Assembly (NCBI GenBank): GCA_965237505.1
Contig: CBDEFR010000009.1
Coordinates: 1,178,001-1,242,000, forward strand
Reading direction: 5' to 3'
Length of the DNA: 64,000 nt
Origin: NVTR01 sp965237505
GTDB taxonomy: Bacteria; Pseudomonadota; Alphaproteobacteria; Rhodobacterales; Rhodobacteraceae
Shown here: one piece after another, positions 45,152 through 54,323 of the stretch
How the letters are laid out: the number at the start of each line of letters is the position of its first letter
Position numbering within the stretch: the stretch's first letter is position 1
Made by a program: the position numbers and the translations under genes
The notes under the pieces: model-generated
The model's database searches: none
Seen by the model: the letters and a program-made list of their open reading frames with translations, nothing else
Told to the model about the DNA's origin: nothing

Positions 45152-45658
45152 ATGATCACCCGCAGCCACCAAAAAGGCGACGCCGCAAGTATCGCGATCT
45201 ATTCTGACTGCGAAAAATACCGCTATGTTCTGACCCGGATCTGGGATGCGGCTGGCCGCAAAGTGGTGTTCATCATGCTGAACCCGTCGACCGCCACTGA
45301 GGTGCAAAATGACCCCACTGTGGAGCGCTGCGAGCGGCGCGCGCGCGCCGCTCGCTTTGGCTCTTTTCGGGTGAATAACATTTTCGCCTGGCGCGGCACC
45401 GACCCGCGAAATATGCGCGCGGCCGAAGATCCCGTTGGCCCCGATAACGACCGCCTGATCCGCGAAAGCTGCCGATGGGCCGATCAAATAATCTGTGCAT
45501 GGGGCACGCACGGAGCGCATCTTGATCGCGGTTCAAAAGTATCGGGCGATTTACAGTCAACCGGGCGGCCGCTATTCCATCTTGGGCTGACCAAAGTCGG
45601 CCACCCCAAGCACCCGCTTTATATCGCCTATACGAAGCAACCGGAGCTGTGGACCTGA
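45152..45658 (+). CDS. DUF1643 domain protein
   Basis: The 168-aa soluble product has the DUF1643 core: YRYVLTRIWD, VVFIMLNPSTA, DPTVERCERRA, and a later ICAWGTHGA. Relatives resemble uracil-DNA-glycosylase-like or phage-type proteins of unknown activity. I chose the ATG at 45152; the frame is open from 45119 within the repeat region. It is convergent with the acidic exported protein and ends one base before it. Confidence 0.85.
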   Translation: MITRSHQKGDAASIAIYSDCEKYRYVLTRIWDAAGRKVVFIMLNPSTATEVQNDPTVERCERRARAARFGSFRVNNIFAWRGTDPRNMRAAEDPVGPDNDRLIRESCRWADQIICAWGTHGAHLDRGSKVSGDLQSTGRPLFHLGLTKVGHPKHPLYIAYTKQPELWT

Positions 45659-46327
45659 TCAGGCGGCCAGCCAGTTGGTGTCGACAAACACGTCTGCAAC
45701 TGTGGCGTCCGCAACGCCTTTCAGGACTGCAACCAGATGATCGCCAACGAACACGAGTGAATCCTCGCCATTGTCCGATTGCATTACCGTCACCGCCGAC
45801 TGATCTTCCGCAACGTCTGGACTGAGCGATATTTGCACTATGTCTTCGCCGATCTGAAATCCCTCAATCTTTGCATGAGCCTCTTCAGCGTGCTCATCGC
45901 TTGCAACCCAGGCGATGTCTGGTTCAGAATCATCCTCGACCACCGGGTCCAGTATCTCACCCTCTAGCCCGTCAGACGGCGTGGCCACATCATCCTCGAC
46001 CACTGGGGCCAGAATGTCGTCTGGGTCCGGCTCTGGATCGCCGGTATCAGGCTGATCATCCTCGATGATTGGCTCCAGTATTTCCTCGCCGTCATCGCTC
46101 AAACCATCAGACGGATCGCCTCCCAGCAGGTCGACAACCGAAACCTCGAAGTCGTGCGCATCTTCACTGTCGTCCAACAGGTTGCCGACCCCCGCAAGCG
46201 CCGGTTCTGAATTAGACGTAGCATCCGGTTCGTTCGCATCGCTCGAAAACATATCTGGCAGCAACGCCAGCGGCAGCAACGCCAGCAACGCCAGCAACAA
46301 TAGCCCGATACCCATACGATACCTCAA
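45659..46327 (-). CDS. Acidic membrane-anchored or exported protein with short repeats
   Basis: The 222-aa product starts with a strongly hydrophobic helix (residues 5-24, GLLLLALLALLPLALLPDMF) then a very acidic region with three imperfect repeats: EEILEPIIEDD (81-91), DDILAPVVEDD (103-113) and GEILDPVVEDD (123-133). The C-terminal ~70 residues (FQIGEDIVQISLSP, GEDSLVFVGDHLVAVLKGV) look like the last domain of Rhodobacterales calcium-binding, RTX-type proteins. It lacks glycine-rich nonapeptides. Function unknown; surface calcium binding is an inference. Confidence 0.7.
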   Translation of the reverse strand: MRYRMGIGLLLLALLALLPLALLPDMFSSDANEPDATSNSEPALAGVGNLLDDSEDAHDFEVSVVDLLGGDPSDGLSDDGEEILEPIIEDDQPDTGDPEPDPDDILAPVVEDDVATPSDGLEGEILDPVVEDDSEPDIAWVASDEHAEEAHAKIEGFQIGEDIVQISLSPDVAEDQSAVTVMQSDNGEDSLVFVGDHLVAVLKGVADATVADVFVDTNWLAA

Positions 46328-46603
46328 TTCCCCAAAAAATAAACCAACGCTTCATAGCACTGAACGGATCAGGAACATCGCGCTAAGTAGCTAAAATTCT
46401 TCGCTTAATTTGTTGGAATACAGTGAGTGTCGAAATTCGTGCGCACATCTTGCCAATGCCTGCCGCGTCGCTTGAACAAACAGCGCGCCGTCGCTTCCAA
46501 ATCAACGCGACATTTCGAAAAAAGCCGATCGATTAATATGCGCCGGAAAATATCTTGTCCCCGGTCCTTGACCTTGGCGCAAAATCCGGAACCATCGCAT
46601 TCC

Positions 46604-46879
46604 ATGAGCAACGAGCCAAATGACACCCAATCCGTACTTGCAGGCGTGCACAGGGAACTGACCCGCCTGAACGCTCACCGCCTCATCAAGATACACAATT
46701 CACTGCCAAAGTTGGTGGCGTTTCAGTTCCTTAAGGGGCTTGCATTCGGGCTGGGCACGGTCGTTGGCGCAACCATCCTTGTGTCGATACTGGCACTGTT
46801 TCTGTCCAACATCGACTTTGTCCCGATCATTGGTGACTGGGCGGCGCAAATCGCCGATCAGATGAAAGCGAACCAATAG
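46604..46879 (+). CDS. Small membrane protein, DUF5665-like
   Basis: The 91-aa product starts MSNEPNDTQSVLAGVHREL and has an amphipathic N-terminal helix, then a glycine-rich membrane helix (LGTVVGATILVSILALFL) and a polar tail. The layout (LPKLVAFQFLKGLAFGLGTV) matches the short DUF5665 proteins. I used the ATG at 46604; a longer frame is open from 46427 but is not protein-like. Function unknown. Confidence 0.75.
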   Translation: MSNEPNDTQSVLAGVHRELTRLNAHRLIKIHNSLPKLVAFQFLKGLAFGLGTVVGATILVSILALFLSNIDFVPIIGDWAAQIADQMKANQ

Positions 46880-47015
46880 CAAAAACGCTTTTCTTTCGTT
46901 TGGTTATCCCCTATATGCGCGCATCCGCAAGATTTAAGCGGACCAAACCTCCACGGGCTCTGCTGGACGACATCCCGGCTTGTGCCATTCACCCATGATC
47001 TCAAAGGAGCCCCCG

Positions 47016-47285
47016 ATGTCGATAACTGCTGAAGAAAAACAACGGCTTATGAAAGAATTCGCCACCAAAGAGGGTGACACCGGGTCGCCGGAAGTCCAGG
47101 TGGCGGTGCTGAGTTCGCGGATTGCGACGCTGACCGAGCACTTCAAGATCCACAAAAAAGACAACCATTCCCGGCGGGGTCTTTTGATGATGGTGGCCCA
47201 GCGGCGCAAGCTGCTGGACTATGTGAAGGGCAAGGAAGAGAAGCGCTATCAGAACCTGATCAAGCGGCTTGGGCTGCGCCGGTAG
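47016..47285 (+). CDS. rpsO: 30S ribosomal protein S15
   Basis: The 89-aa product begins MSITAEEKQRLMKEFA and contains the typical GDTGSPEVQVAVLSSRI and HSRRGLLMMVAQRRKLLDY. AAAGGAG lies 8 nt ahead of the ATG at 47016. In most bacteria pnp follows directly; here a terminator and about 2.1 kb with a methyltransferase gene separate them. Confidence 0.97.
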   Translation: MSITAEEKQRLMKEFATKEGDTGSPEVQVAVLSSRIATLTEHFKIHKKDNHSRRGLLMMVAQRRKLLDYVKGKEEKRYQNLIKRLGLRR

Positions 47286-47311
47286 CGACGCGAAAAACCG
47301 AAATTGGAAGA

Positions 47312-47335
47312 GGGTCGCCGGGCGGCCGCTTTTTT
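47312..47335 (+). terminator. Rho-independent terminator after rpsO
   Basis: GGTCGCC and GGCGGCC form a GC-rich stem (one G-T pair) with a one-base loop or slightly larger, followed by GC and a run of six T. It lies 27 bp past the rpsO stop. Confidence 0.75.
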
Positions 47336-47915
47336 GTTTTCGTTAACGCTTTGGTCAGGTTTGGGCGGAGTCTTTAAACTCTTTAATGAGTTTTGAGGGG
47401 GGTCTTTAAACTCCTTAAACAGGCGAAACCCGTGTCAGCGGGTGGTCAGCGGGAAGTTTTTCCGGGTGGGCGTCGCTGTGCCGTCTTACATATGAAAATA
47501 TCGGGCAAATTTTCATGGGATGCGCGAGCGGAAACGCAAGCCGGAATTTTTTGTTGAGCGCGGTGGGGTGAAACCCCGCCCTACGGATTAACGTTTTACA
47601 AAATTTTACGTGGCGCTGAGGGCAGTGCCCGGATCGTGAATTGAGCTAGTCGAGCCGCGTCATGTGAAAATTTGCCTTCGCCACGAACGGGGCGGTTTGG
47701 GCACAGACCGTATTGACCCATTACAAACGCAAAGCGGTCGTCGAAAGTTAGTGGTCAACATTTATGCCTGAGCGCAAGCATCAGATGACAGCTTCGAACC
47801 GACCACCAGCCGAGATCCATTTCCGCCAGTGGCGACCCGGCCAAAGCAACGCCTGGGTGGACGCGGCGCCGCTTACTCTTGCGGCAGCAGTGCGTCTCAT
47901 CTATCCTTGGCGTTT
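47336..47915. other. 580-bp non-coding region with small repeats
   Basis: I see no gene here. It holds a 17-bp direct repeat, GTCTTTAAACTC-T/C-TTAA, at 47370-47386 and 47402-47418, a GTCAGCGGG pair near 47436-47453, and a hairpin GGTGGGG-TGAA-ACCCCGCC followed by CTACGG at 47562-47586. The last pattern is frequent between genes in Rhodobacterales. The promoter of the following methyltransferase gene must lie here but is not recognisable. Confidence 0.5.
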
Positions 47916-48728
47916 ATGAGCCAAATCGACATCGACCAAGCCATCGCCGCCCATTACCGTCGCGGCGAATTGACAGCACGTATTCTAAAGGCGCTTGATG
48001 CAGACGCGGACGACGCACGCCCACCCACGCTTGCTGCTCTTGCACAAGTCGACCAACTGCACCACGGCGGGCTAGGTCTCACCGAACGAATGGTCGACGT
48101 CGCCGGGATTGCGCGCGGCATGCATGTGCTGGATGCGGGTAGTGGCATTGGTGGCGCCGCGCGTCACCTCGTTGCCGTTTGTGGCTGTACGGTCGAGGCA
48201 TTCGACCTGACGCCCGAATTCGTTCGCACCGGCGCTGAGCTCGACGCGCTGGTCGGATTATCCGACAGCATCATTCATCGCGTGGCCTCGGTTACCGACC
48301 TCCCCTACGATGACGGTAGCTTCGATGTGGTCTGGAGCCAGAACGTGACCATGAATATTGCCGATAAATCGGCCATGTTCACTGAGGCACTGCGGGTTTT
48401 GCGCCCGGGCGGCGCATTCGTGTTTACCCATCTTGCCGAGGGCAACGGCGAGGCGCTGGATTATCCGTTGCCGTGGGCGCGTGGGCCGGGCACCAACTTT
48501 CTTGGGAATCCAGGCAAGATCATTTACGGGCTTGCCGAGGCCGGTTTTGAAAACGCCACCGATCACGCCCCTGCCACGCCTCCATCCCCGCCGCCCGCTG
48601 GCGAAGGGCCCGACGATGCGGTGGTCATGGGCGAAGAAGACATGCCGCTGCGTCGCAGTAACGCTATGGGTGCAGTAGCCGACGGCCGTCTTGTTCCGAT
48701 GATGGTAGTCGCGCAACGCCCCACCTAG
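47916..48728 (+). CDS. SAM-dependent methyltransferase
   Basis: The 270-aa product has a class I methyltransferase core: HVLDAGSGIGGAARHLV (motif I, near residue 69), VEAFDLTPEFV (acidic loop), LPYDDGSFDVVWSQNVTMNI and VLRPGGAFVFTHLAEG. The layout resembles sarcosine/dimethylglycine methyltransferases, so a small amine or similar could be the substrate. The Pro-rich insert (ATPPSPPPAGEG) near residue 225 is unusual and overlaps a GC-rich stretch. It interrupts the usual rpsO-pnp pair. Confidence 0.82.
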   Translation: MSQIDIDQAIAAHYRRGELTARILKALDADADDARPPTLAALAQVDQLHHGGLGLTERMVDVAGIARGMHVLDAGSGIGGAARHLVAVCGCTVEAFDLTPEFVRTGAELDALVGLSDSIIHRVASVTDLPYDDGSFDVVWSQNVTMNIADKSAMFTEALRVLRPGGAFVFTHLAEGNGEALDYPLPWARGPGTNFLGNPGKIIYGLAEAGFENATDHAPATPPSPPPAGEGPDDAVVMGEEDMPLRRSNAMGAVADGRLVPMMVVAQRPT

Positions 48729-49373
48729 CGGACAGGGGCCGCGGTTGGACAACCGCCCAAAGGCAGCTTTGTCCGCGCTCACCGGGCGTTGGGGGCATCT
48801 AGACAGTCACTTTTAGCGGTTGGATAGTTTCGCGTTTGAGATGTGACCGAATTTTGAACCGGAAACGACCGTTTTTTGAGCCCGGTGCCCCCAAGCTTGC
48901 GCACCTTACGGGTGAGGAATTGAGACATCACCAGTGTCGGTATTGAGCCCCTTCGCGGACCTTGGGCACCAACGCGCAAGCCGGGCGGTGCCTGCCCGTG
49001 GGTGGGCGCTGAAACGGTTGAGCGGCGCGGTTTTATGGGGCCACGGGCATCTTCCCTCAAATCTCAGCGCATCGATGGCAAAAGCGCCTACCCGCCGGAA
49101 CGGGCAGGCGCTGCCCGGCGCCTTCGGCGTGATTCCGGGCATTCTGTGCTTTGCAACCAATGTCCGTTTGTCCGCTTATCAGCCAAACAAATTTGTTCCT
49201 TCCACTCCCCCCTTCCCTTCCCCCGCCATTTCCGCTACAGCCCGCCAATCTGAGTGATGGTGCTCTGATCCCGGCATCCATGAACGATAAACAAAGGGGT
49301 CGGCGGCAATGGGGCCGCTATGAAACAGGAGACACGGGATACGCCCGTGAGGGCTCCGCAAAGGAAACGATAC
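48729..49373. other. 645-bp non-coding region upstream of pnp
   Basis: No convincing gene is seen. It contains an imperfect inverted repeat: CCGGGCGGTGCCTGCCCG at 48981-48998 (extending to 49010) pairs with the reverse of 49083-49118, giving a possible long stem with a loop of about 70 nt. Near the pnp start, CACGGG-ATACG-CCCGTG (49333-49349) forms a compact hairpin 24 nt before the ATG. E. coli pnp is autoregulated through leader hairpins cut by RNase III, so these could be regulatory; that is inference. Confidence 0.45.
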
Positions 49374-51503
49374 ATGTTTAACGAAACCAAAAAATCCATT
49401 GAGTGGGGCGAAGAAACGCTGACGCTCGAAACCGGCAAGGTTGCGCGCCAGGCTGATGGCTCGGTGATCGCCACTTTGGGCGAAACCACCGTGATGGCCA
49501 ACGTGACTTATGCACGTGAGCAAAAACCGGGGCAGGATTTCTTCCCGCTGACGGTTCATTACAACGAAAAATACTATGCCGCCGGTAAAGTGCCGGGCGG
49601 TTTCTTCAAGCGCGAGGCGCGCCCGACCGAGAAGGAAACCCTGACCAGCCGTCTGATCGACCGGCCGATCCGGCCGCTGTTTGTGCCGGGGTTCAAGAAC
49701 GAGGTTCTGGTGATCTGCACGGTGCTGAGCCACGATCTGGTCAATGACCCGGACATGGTGGCGATGATCGCGGCGAGCGCTGCGCTGACGATTTCGGGGG
49801 CGCCGTTCATGGGGCCGATTGCCGGATGCCGCGTTGGGTTTGAGGATGGCACCTATATCCTGAACCCTGAAGTCGAGGACATGCACGATCTGCGCAACAA
49901 GCCGGAGCAGCGGCTGGACCTGGTGGTTGCCGGGACCAAGGACGCGGTGATGATGGTTGAAAGCGAGGCCTATGAGCTGAGCGAGAACGAAATGCTGGGG
50001 GCGGTGACGTTTGCGCACGCGCAGATTCAGCCGGTGATCGATCTGATTATCGCGCTGGGCGAGGATGCGGCGAAAGAGCCGTTTGATTATCCGGCGCCGG
50101 ATTATTCGGACCTGTCTGCGGCGGTGGCCAAGGCCGGTGACAAGGACATGCGGGCGGCTTTTGCGATCACCGACAAGCAGGAACGCACGGCGGCTGTGGC
50201 GGCGGCGCGTGAGGTGATCAAGGCGGCGCTGACCGAAGAACAACTGGAAGATGGCAACCTTGATTCGGCAATGAAAAGGCTGGAAGCAGGCATATTGCGC
50301 GGTGACGTGGTGAAATCCGGCAAGCGGATCGACGGTCGAAATACCACAACCGTTCGCCCGATTGTCGCTGAAACCGGCCTGTTGCCACGGACCCACGGCT
50401 CTGCCCTGTTCACCCGTGGTGAAACCCAGGGGCTGGTGGTGACCACGCTTGGCACCGGCGACGACGAACAGATGATCGATGCGCTGCACGGCATGTTCAA
50501 GTCGAACTTCATGCTGCATTACAACTTCCCGCCCTATTCGGTTGGTGAAGTGGGGCGCTTTGGTTTCACCGGACGTCGCGAGATCGGCCACGGCAAACTG
50601 GCGTGGCGCGCGCTGCAGGCAGTTTTGCCTGCTGCTACCGATTTTCCTTACACCATTCGCGTGGTGTCCGAAATCACCGAAAGCAACGGCTCGTCGTCGA
50701 TGGCGTCGGTTTGCGGTGGCTCTTTGTCGATGATGGACGCCGGCGTGCCGCTGAAAGCAGCAGTTGCCGGTGTGGCAATGGGCCTGATCCTGGAAGATGA
50801 CGGGTCTTATGCAATCCTGACCGACATCTTGGGGGACGAAGACCACCTGGGCGACATGGACTTCAAGGTCGCTGGCACCGCGAACGGTATCACTTCGCTG
50901 CAGATGGATATCAAGGTCGCCGGCATCACGCCCGCGATCATGGAGCAGGCTTTGGCGCAGGCCAAAGATGCGCGTCTGCATATCTTGGGCGAGATGAACA
51001 AGGCGCTGTCGGAAACGGCTGAGTTTTCGGTCCACGCACCGCGCATCGAAACCATGCAGGTTCCGACCGACAAGATCCGCGAAGTGATCGGCTCGGGCGG
51101 CAAGGTGATCCGCGAAATTGTGGAAGTGTCCGGCGCCAAGGTCGACATCAACGACGACGGCATCATCAAGATTGCCTCGCCGAACGCCGATTCGATCAAA
51201 AAGGCCCACGACATGATCCACGCGATTGTGGCCGAGCCCGAGCAGGGCGTCATCTACAAGGGCAAGGTCGTGAAAATCGTCGATTTCGGCGCTTTTGTGA
51301 ACTTCTTTGGTAAACGCGACGGGTTGGTGCATGTCAGCCAGATCGAGAACCGGCGGCTGAACCACCCTTCTGACGTTCTGCGCGAAGGCCAGGAGGTTTG
51401 GGTTAAGCTGCTTGGGTTTGACGATCGCGGCAAGGTGCGGCTGGCGATGAAGATGGTGGATCAGGCGACGGGGCAGGGGGTTGCCAAAGAAAACGCATCA
51501 TAA
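49374..51503 (+). CDS. pnp: Polyribonucleotide nucleotidyltransferase (PNPase)
   Basis: This is the 3'-5' phosphorolytic exoribonuclease of the degradosome. The 709-aa product has two RNase PH domains (VARQADGSVIATLGETTVMA and later TRGETQGLVVTTLG), a KH domain (VIGSGGKVIREIVE, near residue 562) and an S1 domain (YKGKVVKIVDFGAFVNFFG). I used the ATG at 49374, behind AAAGGAAACG; the open frame starts earlier at 49320 with a non-homologous leader. Confidence 0.97.
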   Translation: MFNETKKSIEWGEETLTLETGKVARQADGSVIATLGETTVMANVTYAREQKPGQDFFPLTVHYNEKYYAAGKVPGGFFKREARPTEKETLTSRLIDRPIRPLFVPGFKNEVLVICTVLSHDLVNDPDMVAMIAASAALTISGAPFMGPIAGCRVGFEDGTYILNPEVEDMHDLRNKPEQRLDLVVAGTKDAVMMVESEAYELSENEMLGAVTFAHAQIQPVIDLIIALGEDAAKEPFDYPAPDYSDLSAAVAKAGDKDMRAAFAITDKQERTAAVAAAREVIKAALTEEQLEDGNLDSAMKRLEAGILRGDVVKSGKRIDGRNTTTVRPIVAETGLLPRTHGSALFTRGETQGLVVTTLGTGDDEQMIDALHGMFKSNFMLHYNFPPYSVGEVGRFGFTGRREIGHGKLAWRALQAVLPAATDFPYTIRVVSEITESNGSSSMASVCGGSLSMMDAGVPLKAAVAGVAMGLILEDDGSYAILTDILGDEDHLGDMDFKVAGTANGITSLQMDIKVAGITPAIMEQALAQAKDARLHILGEMNKALSETAEFSVHAPRIETMQVPTDKIREVIGSGGKVIREIVEVSGAKVDINDDGIIKIASPNADSIKKAHDMIHAIVAEPEQGVIYKGKVVKIVDFGAFVNFFGKRDGLVHVSQIENRRLNHPSDVLREGQEVWVKLLGFDDRGKVRLAMKMVDQATGQGVAKENAS

Positions 51504-51542
51504 CGCGCCTCAATAGTACCTGAGTACGAATTCAGATCATCG

Positions 51543-51570
51543 GGACGAGCGTCAGGCGCTCGTCCTTTTC
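51543..51570 (+). terminator. Rho-independent terminator after pnp
   Basis: GGACGAGCG-TCAGG-CGCTCGTCC is a perfect 9-bp stem with a 5-nt loop, followed by TTTTC. It lies 40 bp past the pnp stop. It also falls within the last codons of the convergent GT29 remnant (EKDERLTLVP). Confidence 0.8.
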
Positions 51571-52074
51571 AATTTGGGCGGCAACCCAATCTGCTTCAAA
51601 TGAGAAATCGTGTGGCTCTGTCTCTTTATTCTGGTCGCCGGATAGTGAAAGCGACGCAAAGAAATCAAATCCGAAAATCGATATTTGCCTTGCGGCGCTA
51701 TTCAACACTAATTCAATCAACATCGCGCCAGTTGATGCGCGCGCGCCGAGAATCCCCGCCATCATCTGCCTGCGTTCGGCTGGGTATAGATACAGCTTGC
51801 CAGAGGTGGCCAATGCATAGGGCATCCTTTTGAGCTTTCGGCCGATCCAAAGGCAAACATCGATGGAGTCATGCACCGGGCGAATACTGATCGCCAGCCA
51901 ATTTAGTCGCGAGCCTGCCGCTGCTGTTCCCAGGCTGGGCGCATGATTCATCCGAATGACCAGATGTGAATCCCGGACCAATACTGGACCACAGAAACGG
52001 TCGAATAATCTGACTGTCGCGGAGTAAAACTCCGCCATTCTGACGCCTGAGGCAAACGAGCTGAGGGCGGGGAG

Positions 52075-53574
52075 ATGTATTCTGTGGAATTGTACAGCCG
52101 GGTTCGGCGTGCGTGTCATGTCGGTGGGATGAGTGAGCGGGCGGCGGCCGGTCATTTCGGGATAGACCGCAAGACTGTGTCAAAAATTCTGAAGCATGCG
52201 GTGCCACCGGGGTATCGCAGGAATGGGCCACCAGCCCGTCCAAAGCTTGACCCGTTCATTCCGCTCATCAACCAGATATTGGAAGAGGATAAGTCGCGGC
52301 TCAAGAAGCAGCGGCATACGTCGAAGCGGATATATGAGCGTCTGCGTGATGAACATGGCTTCACCGGCGGGATCACGATTGTGACCGACTATGTGCGCGA
52401 GAAGAAGCGCCGGACTCGGGAAGTGTTCGTGCCGCTGTCGCACGCGCCAGGCCACGCCCAGGTTGATTTTGGTGAGGCGCTTGGCGAGATTGGCGGGGTC
52501 GTGCGCAAGCTGCACTACTTTGCAATGGCGCTGCCGCACTCGGACGCGTTCTTCATCAAGGCCTATCCGGCGGAGACAACCGAGGCCTTTTGCGATGGCC
52601 ATGTAGCTGGCTTTGCGTTCTTCGGCGGCGTGCCGCTGTCAGGGCTCTACGACAACACCACGATCGCGGTGGCGCGGATCCTCGGGGACGGAACCCGGCA
52701 ACGCACCAGAACCTTTGCTGAGTTGCAGTCGCATTACCTGTTCGAAGACAGGTTCGGCCGTCCTGGCAAGGGCAACGACAAGGGTAATGTCGAAGGCACA
52801 ATCGGTTATGACCGGCGGAACTTCCTGGTGCCGATGCCGCGCTTCGACAGTTTCGATGACCTGAACGTCCGGCTGGAGGAGCAATGCCTCAAACGTCAGG
52901 ATGAGGTTCTGCGGGGTCATTCCGAGACTATCGGCGAGCGGCTGATGCGCGACCTCGACGGCCTGATGGCGCTGCCGCCTGTACCCTACGATGCCTGCGA
53001 GAAAGTCAGCTCGCGGGCGACGTCGATCTCGATGGTCCGCTATCGCAACAACGATTACTCGGTGCCGGTCGCCTGCGCTCATCACGAGGTTCAGGTCCGC
53101 GGCTATGTCCACGCGGTCGTCATCGGCTGCGGCGCCGAGGTGATCGCCCGTCACCAACGGTCCTATGAGAAGGCTGATATGGTCTTCGATCCGATGCACT
53201 TCCTACCGCTGCTGGAACAGAAGGTTGGCGCGCTGGACCAGGCGGCACCGCTGCAGGGCTGGGACCTGCCAGGGGAGTTTGCCACCCTGCACCGGCTGCT
53301 GGAAGCGCGCATGGGCAAGAAGGGCAAGCGCGAATACGTCCAGGTTCTGCGGCTGCTTGAGAGCTTCGGGATGGCGCACGTCCACGGGGCTATCAAACAG
53401 TCGCTGGAACTGGGCGCGATCGGCTACGATGCAGTCAAGCATCTGGTGCTTTGCCGGATCGAGAGGCGCCCGCCACGGCTCGATCTCGATATCTACCCCT
53501 ACCTGCCCAAAGCACTGGTCGAGACCACCAAGCCCGCGAGCTATATGAGCCTGATGACGCAGGTGCCGGCATGA
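52075..53574 (+). CDS. istA: IS21 transposase IstA (copy 2)
   Basis: The 499-aa DDE transposase has an N-terminal helix-turn-helix (MSERAAAGHFGIDRKTVSKI), the catalytic Asp in HAQVDFGEA, a second in LYDNTTIAVA and Glu in NVEGTIGYDRR. The C-terminal tail (EYVQVLRLLESF) is intact, unlike copy 1. Its stop overlaps the istB start by ATGA. Confidence 0.96.
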   Translation: MYSVELYSRVRRACHVGGMSERAAAGHFGIDRKTVSKILKHAVPPGYRRNGPPARPKLDPFIPLINQILEEDKSRLKKQRHTSKRIYERLRDEHGFTGGITIVTDYVREKKRRTREVFVPLSHAPGHAQVDFGEALGEIGGVVRKLHYFAMALPHSDAFFIKAYPAETTEAFCDGHVAGFAFFGGVPLSGLYDNTTIAVARILGDGTRQRTRTFAELQSHYLFEDRFGRPGKGNDKGNVEGTIGYDRRNFLVPMPRFDSFDDLNVRLEEQCLKRQDEVLRGHSETIGERLMRDLDGLMALPPVPYDACEKVSSRATSISMVRYRNNDYSVPVACAHHEVQVRGYVHAVVIGCGAEVIARHQRSYEKADMVFDPMHFLPLLEQKVGALDQAAPLQGWDLPGEFATLHRLLEARMGKKGKREYVQVLRLLESFGMAHVHGAIKQSLELGAIGYDAVKHLVLCRIERRPPRLDLDIYPYLPKALVETTKPASYMSLMTQVPA

Positions 53575-54323
53575 CCGATACACCGCAGGTTCTGCTGCAG
53601 CATCACCTAAAAAAACTGCGCTTGCCGACATTCCTGGGCGAATATTCCAAACTTGCGCAACAATGCGCTGCTGAGAAGAAGGATCACGTCCAGTATTTAC
53701 TGCGGCTCTGCGAACTTGAACTGATAGAGCGGGAACGCCGGATGATCGAGCGGCGCATCAAGGCCGCGAAGTTTCCAGCCACCAAGAGCCTGGACAGCTT
53801 CGATTTCAAGGCGATCCCGTCACTCAACAAGCCGTTCGTGCTGGAGCTGGCGCGCTGTGAATACATCGACAAATACCAGAACATCATTGCCCTGGGGCCA
53901 AGTGGCACCGGTAAAACCCATGTCGCACTGGGGTTGGGATTGGCCGCCTGCCAGAAGGGCCTCAAGGTCCGCTTCATAACCGCCGCATCACTGGTTCACG
54001 AATTGATCGAAGCTGTCGATGAACGCCGCCTGCAGAGGTTCCAAAAACAACTCACCAGCCAGAACCTTCTGATCATTGACGAGCTGGGCTTTGTCCCCTT
54101 GAGCAAAACCGGCGCTGAGCTGCTCTTCGAAGTCATCTCCCAATGCTATGAACGCGGCTCCATAATCATCACCTCAAATCTGCCGTTCGACGAATGGACC
54201 GAAATATTCGGATCCGAGCGCCTCACCGGTGCGCTCCTGGATCGCCTCACCCACCACGTCCATATACTGGAGATGAACGGCGACAGCTTTCGGCTAAAAC
54301 AGAGCCGAAACGCCAGAGCCTGA
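53571..54323 (+). CDS. istB: IS21 helper ATPase IstB (copy 2)
   Basis: The 250-aa AAA+ protein has Walker A ALGPSGTGKTH, Walker B LLIIDELGFVPLS and the sensor region RGSIIITSNLPF. It lacks the 11-residue duplication of copy 1 and so shows the native N-terminal sequence LPTFLGEYSKLAQQC. It starts at the ATG at 53571 within ATGA; an open frame upstream belongs to istA. Confidence 0.95.
   Translation: MTDTPQVLLQHHLKKLRLPTFLGEYSKLAQQCAAEKKDHVQYLLRLCELELIERERRMIERRIKAAKFPATKSLDSFDFKAIPSLNKPFVLELARCEYIDKYQNIIALGPSGTGKTHVALGLGLAACQKGLKVRFITAASLVHELIEAVDERRLQRFQKQLTSQNLLIIDELGFVPLSKTGAELLFEVISQCYERGSIIITSNLPFDEWTEIFGSERLTGALLDRLTHHVHILEMNGDSFRLKQSRNARA

Noticed and set aside
48906..49281. Several short frames upstream of pnp on both strands
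   Set aside because: They overlap inverted repeats, lack ribosome sites and have no protein-like pattern.
49179..51365. A 728-codon open frame on the minus strand opposite pnp
   Set aside because: It is the antisense shadow of pnp, with His/Arg-biased composition and no recognisable family.
15486..51964. An inversion between the two IS21 copies as the reason copy 1 has no target duplication
   Set aside because: Copy 2 has matching CCAGA on both sides, which an inversion through the copies would have separated. An adjacent deletion at copy 1 fits better.
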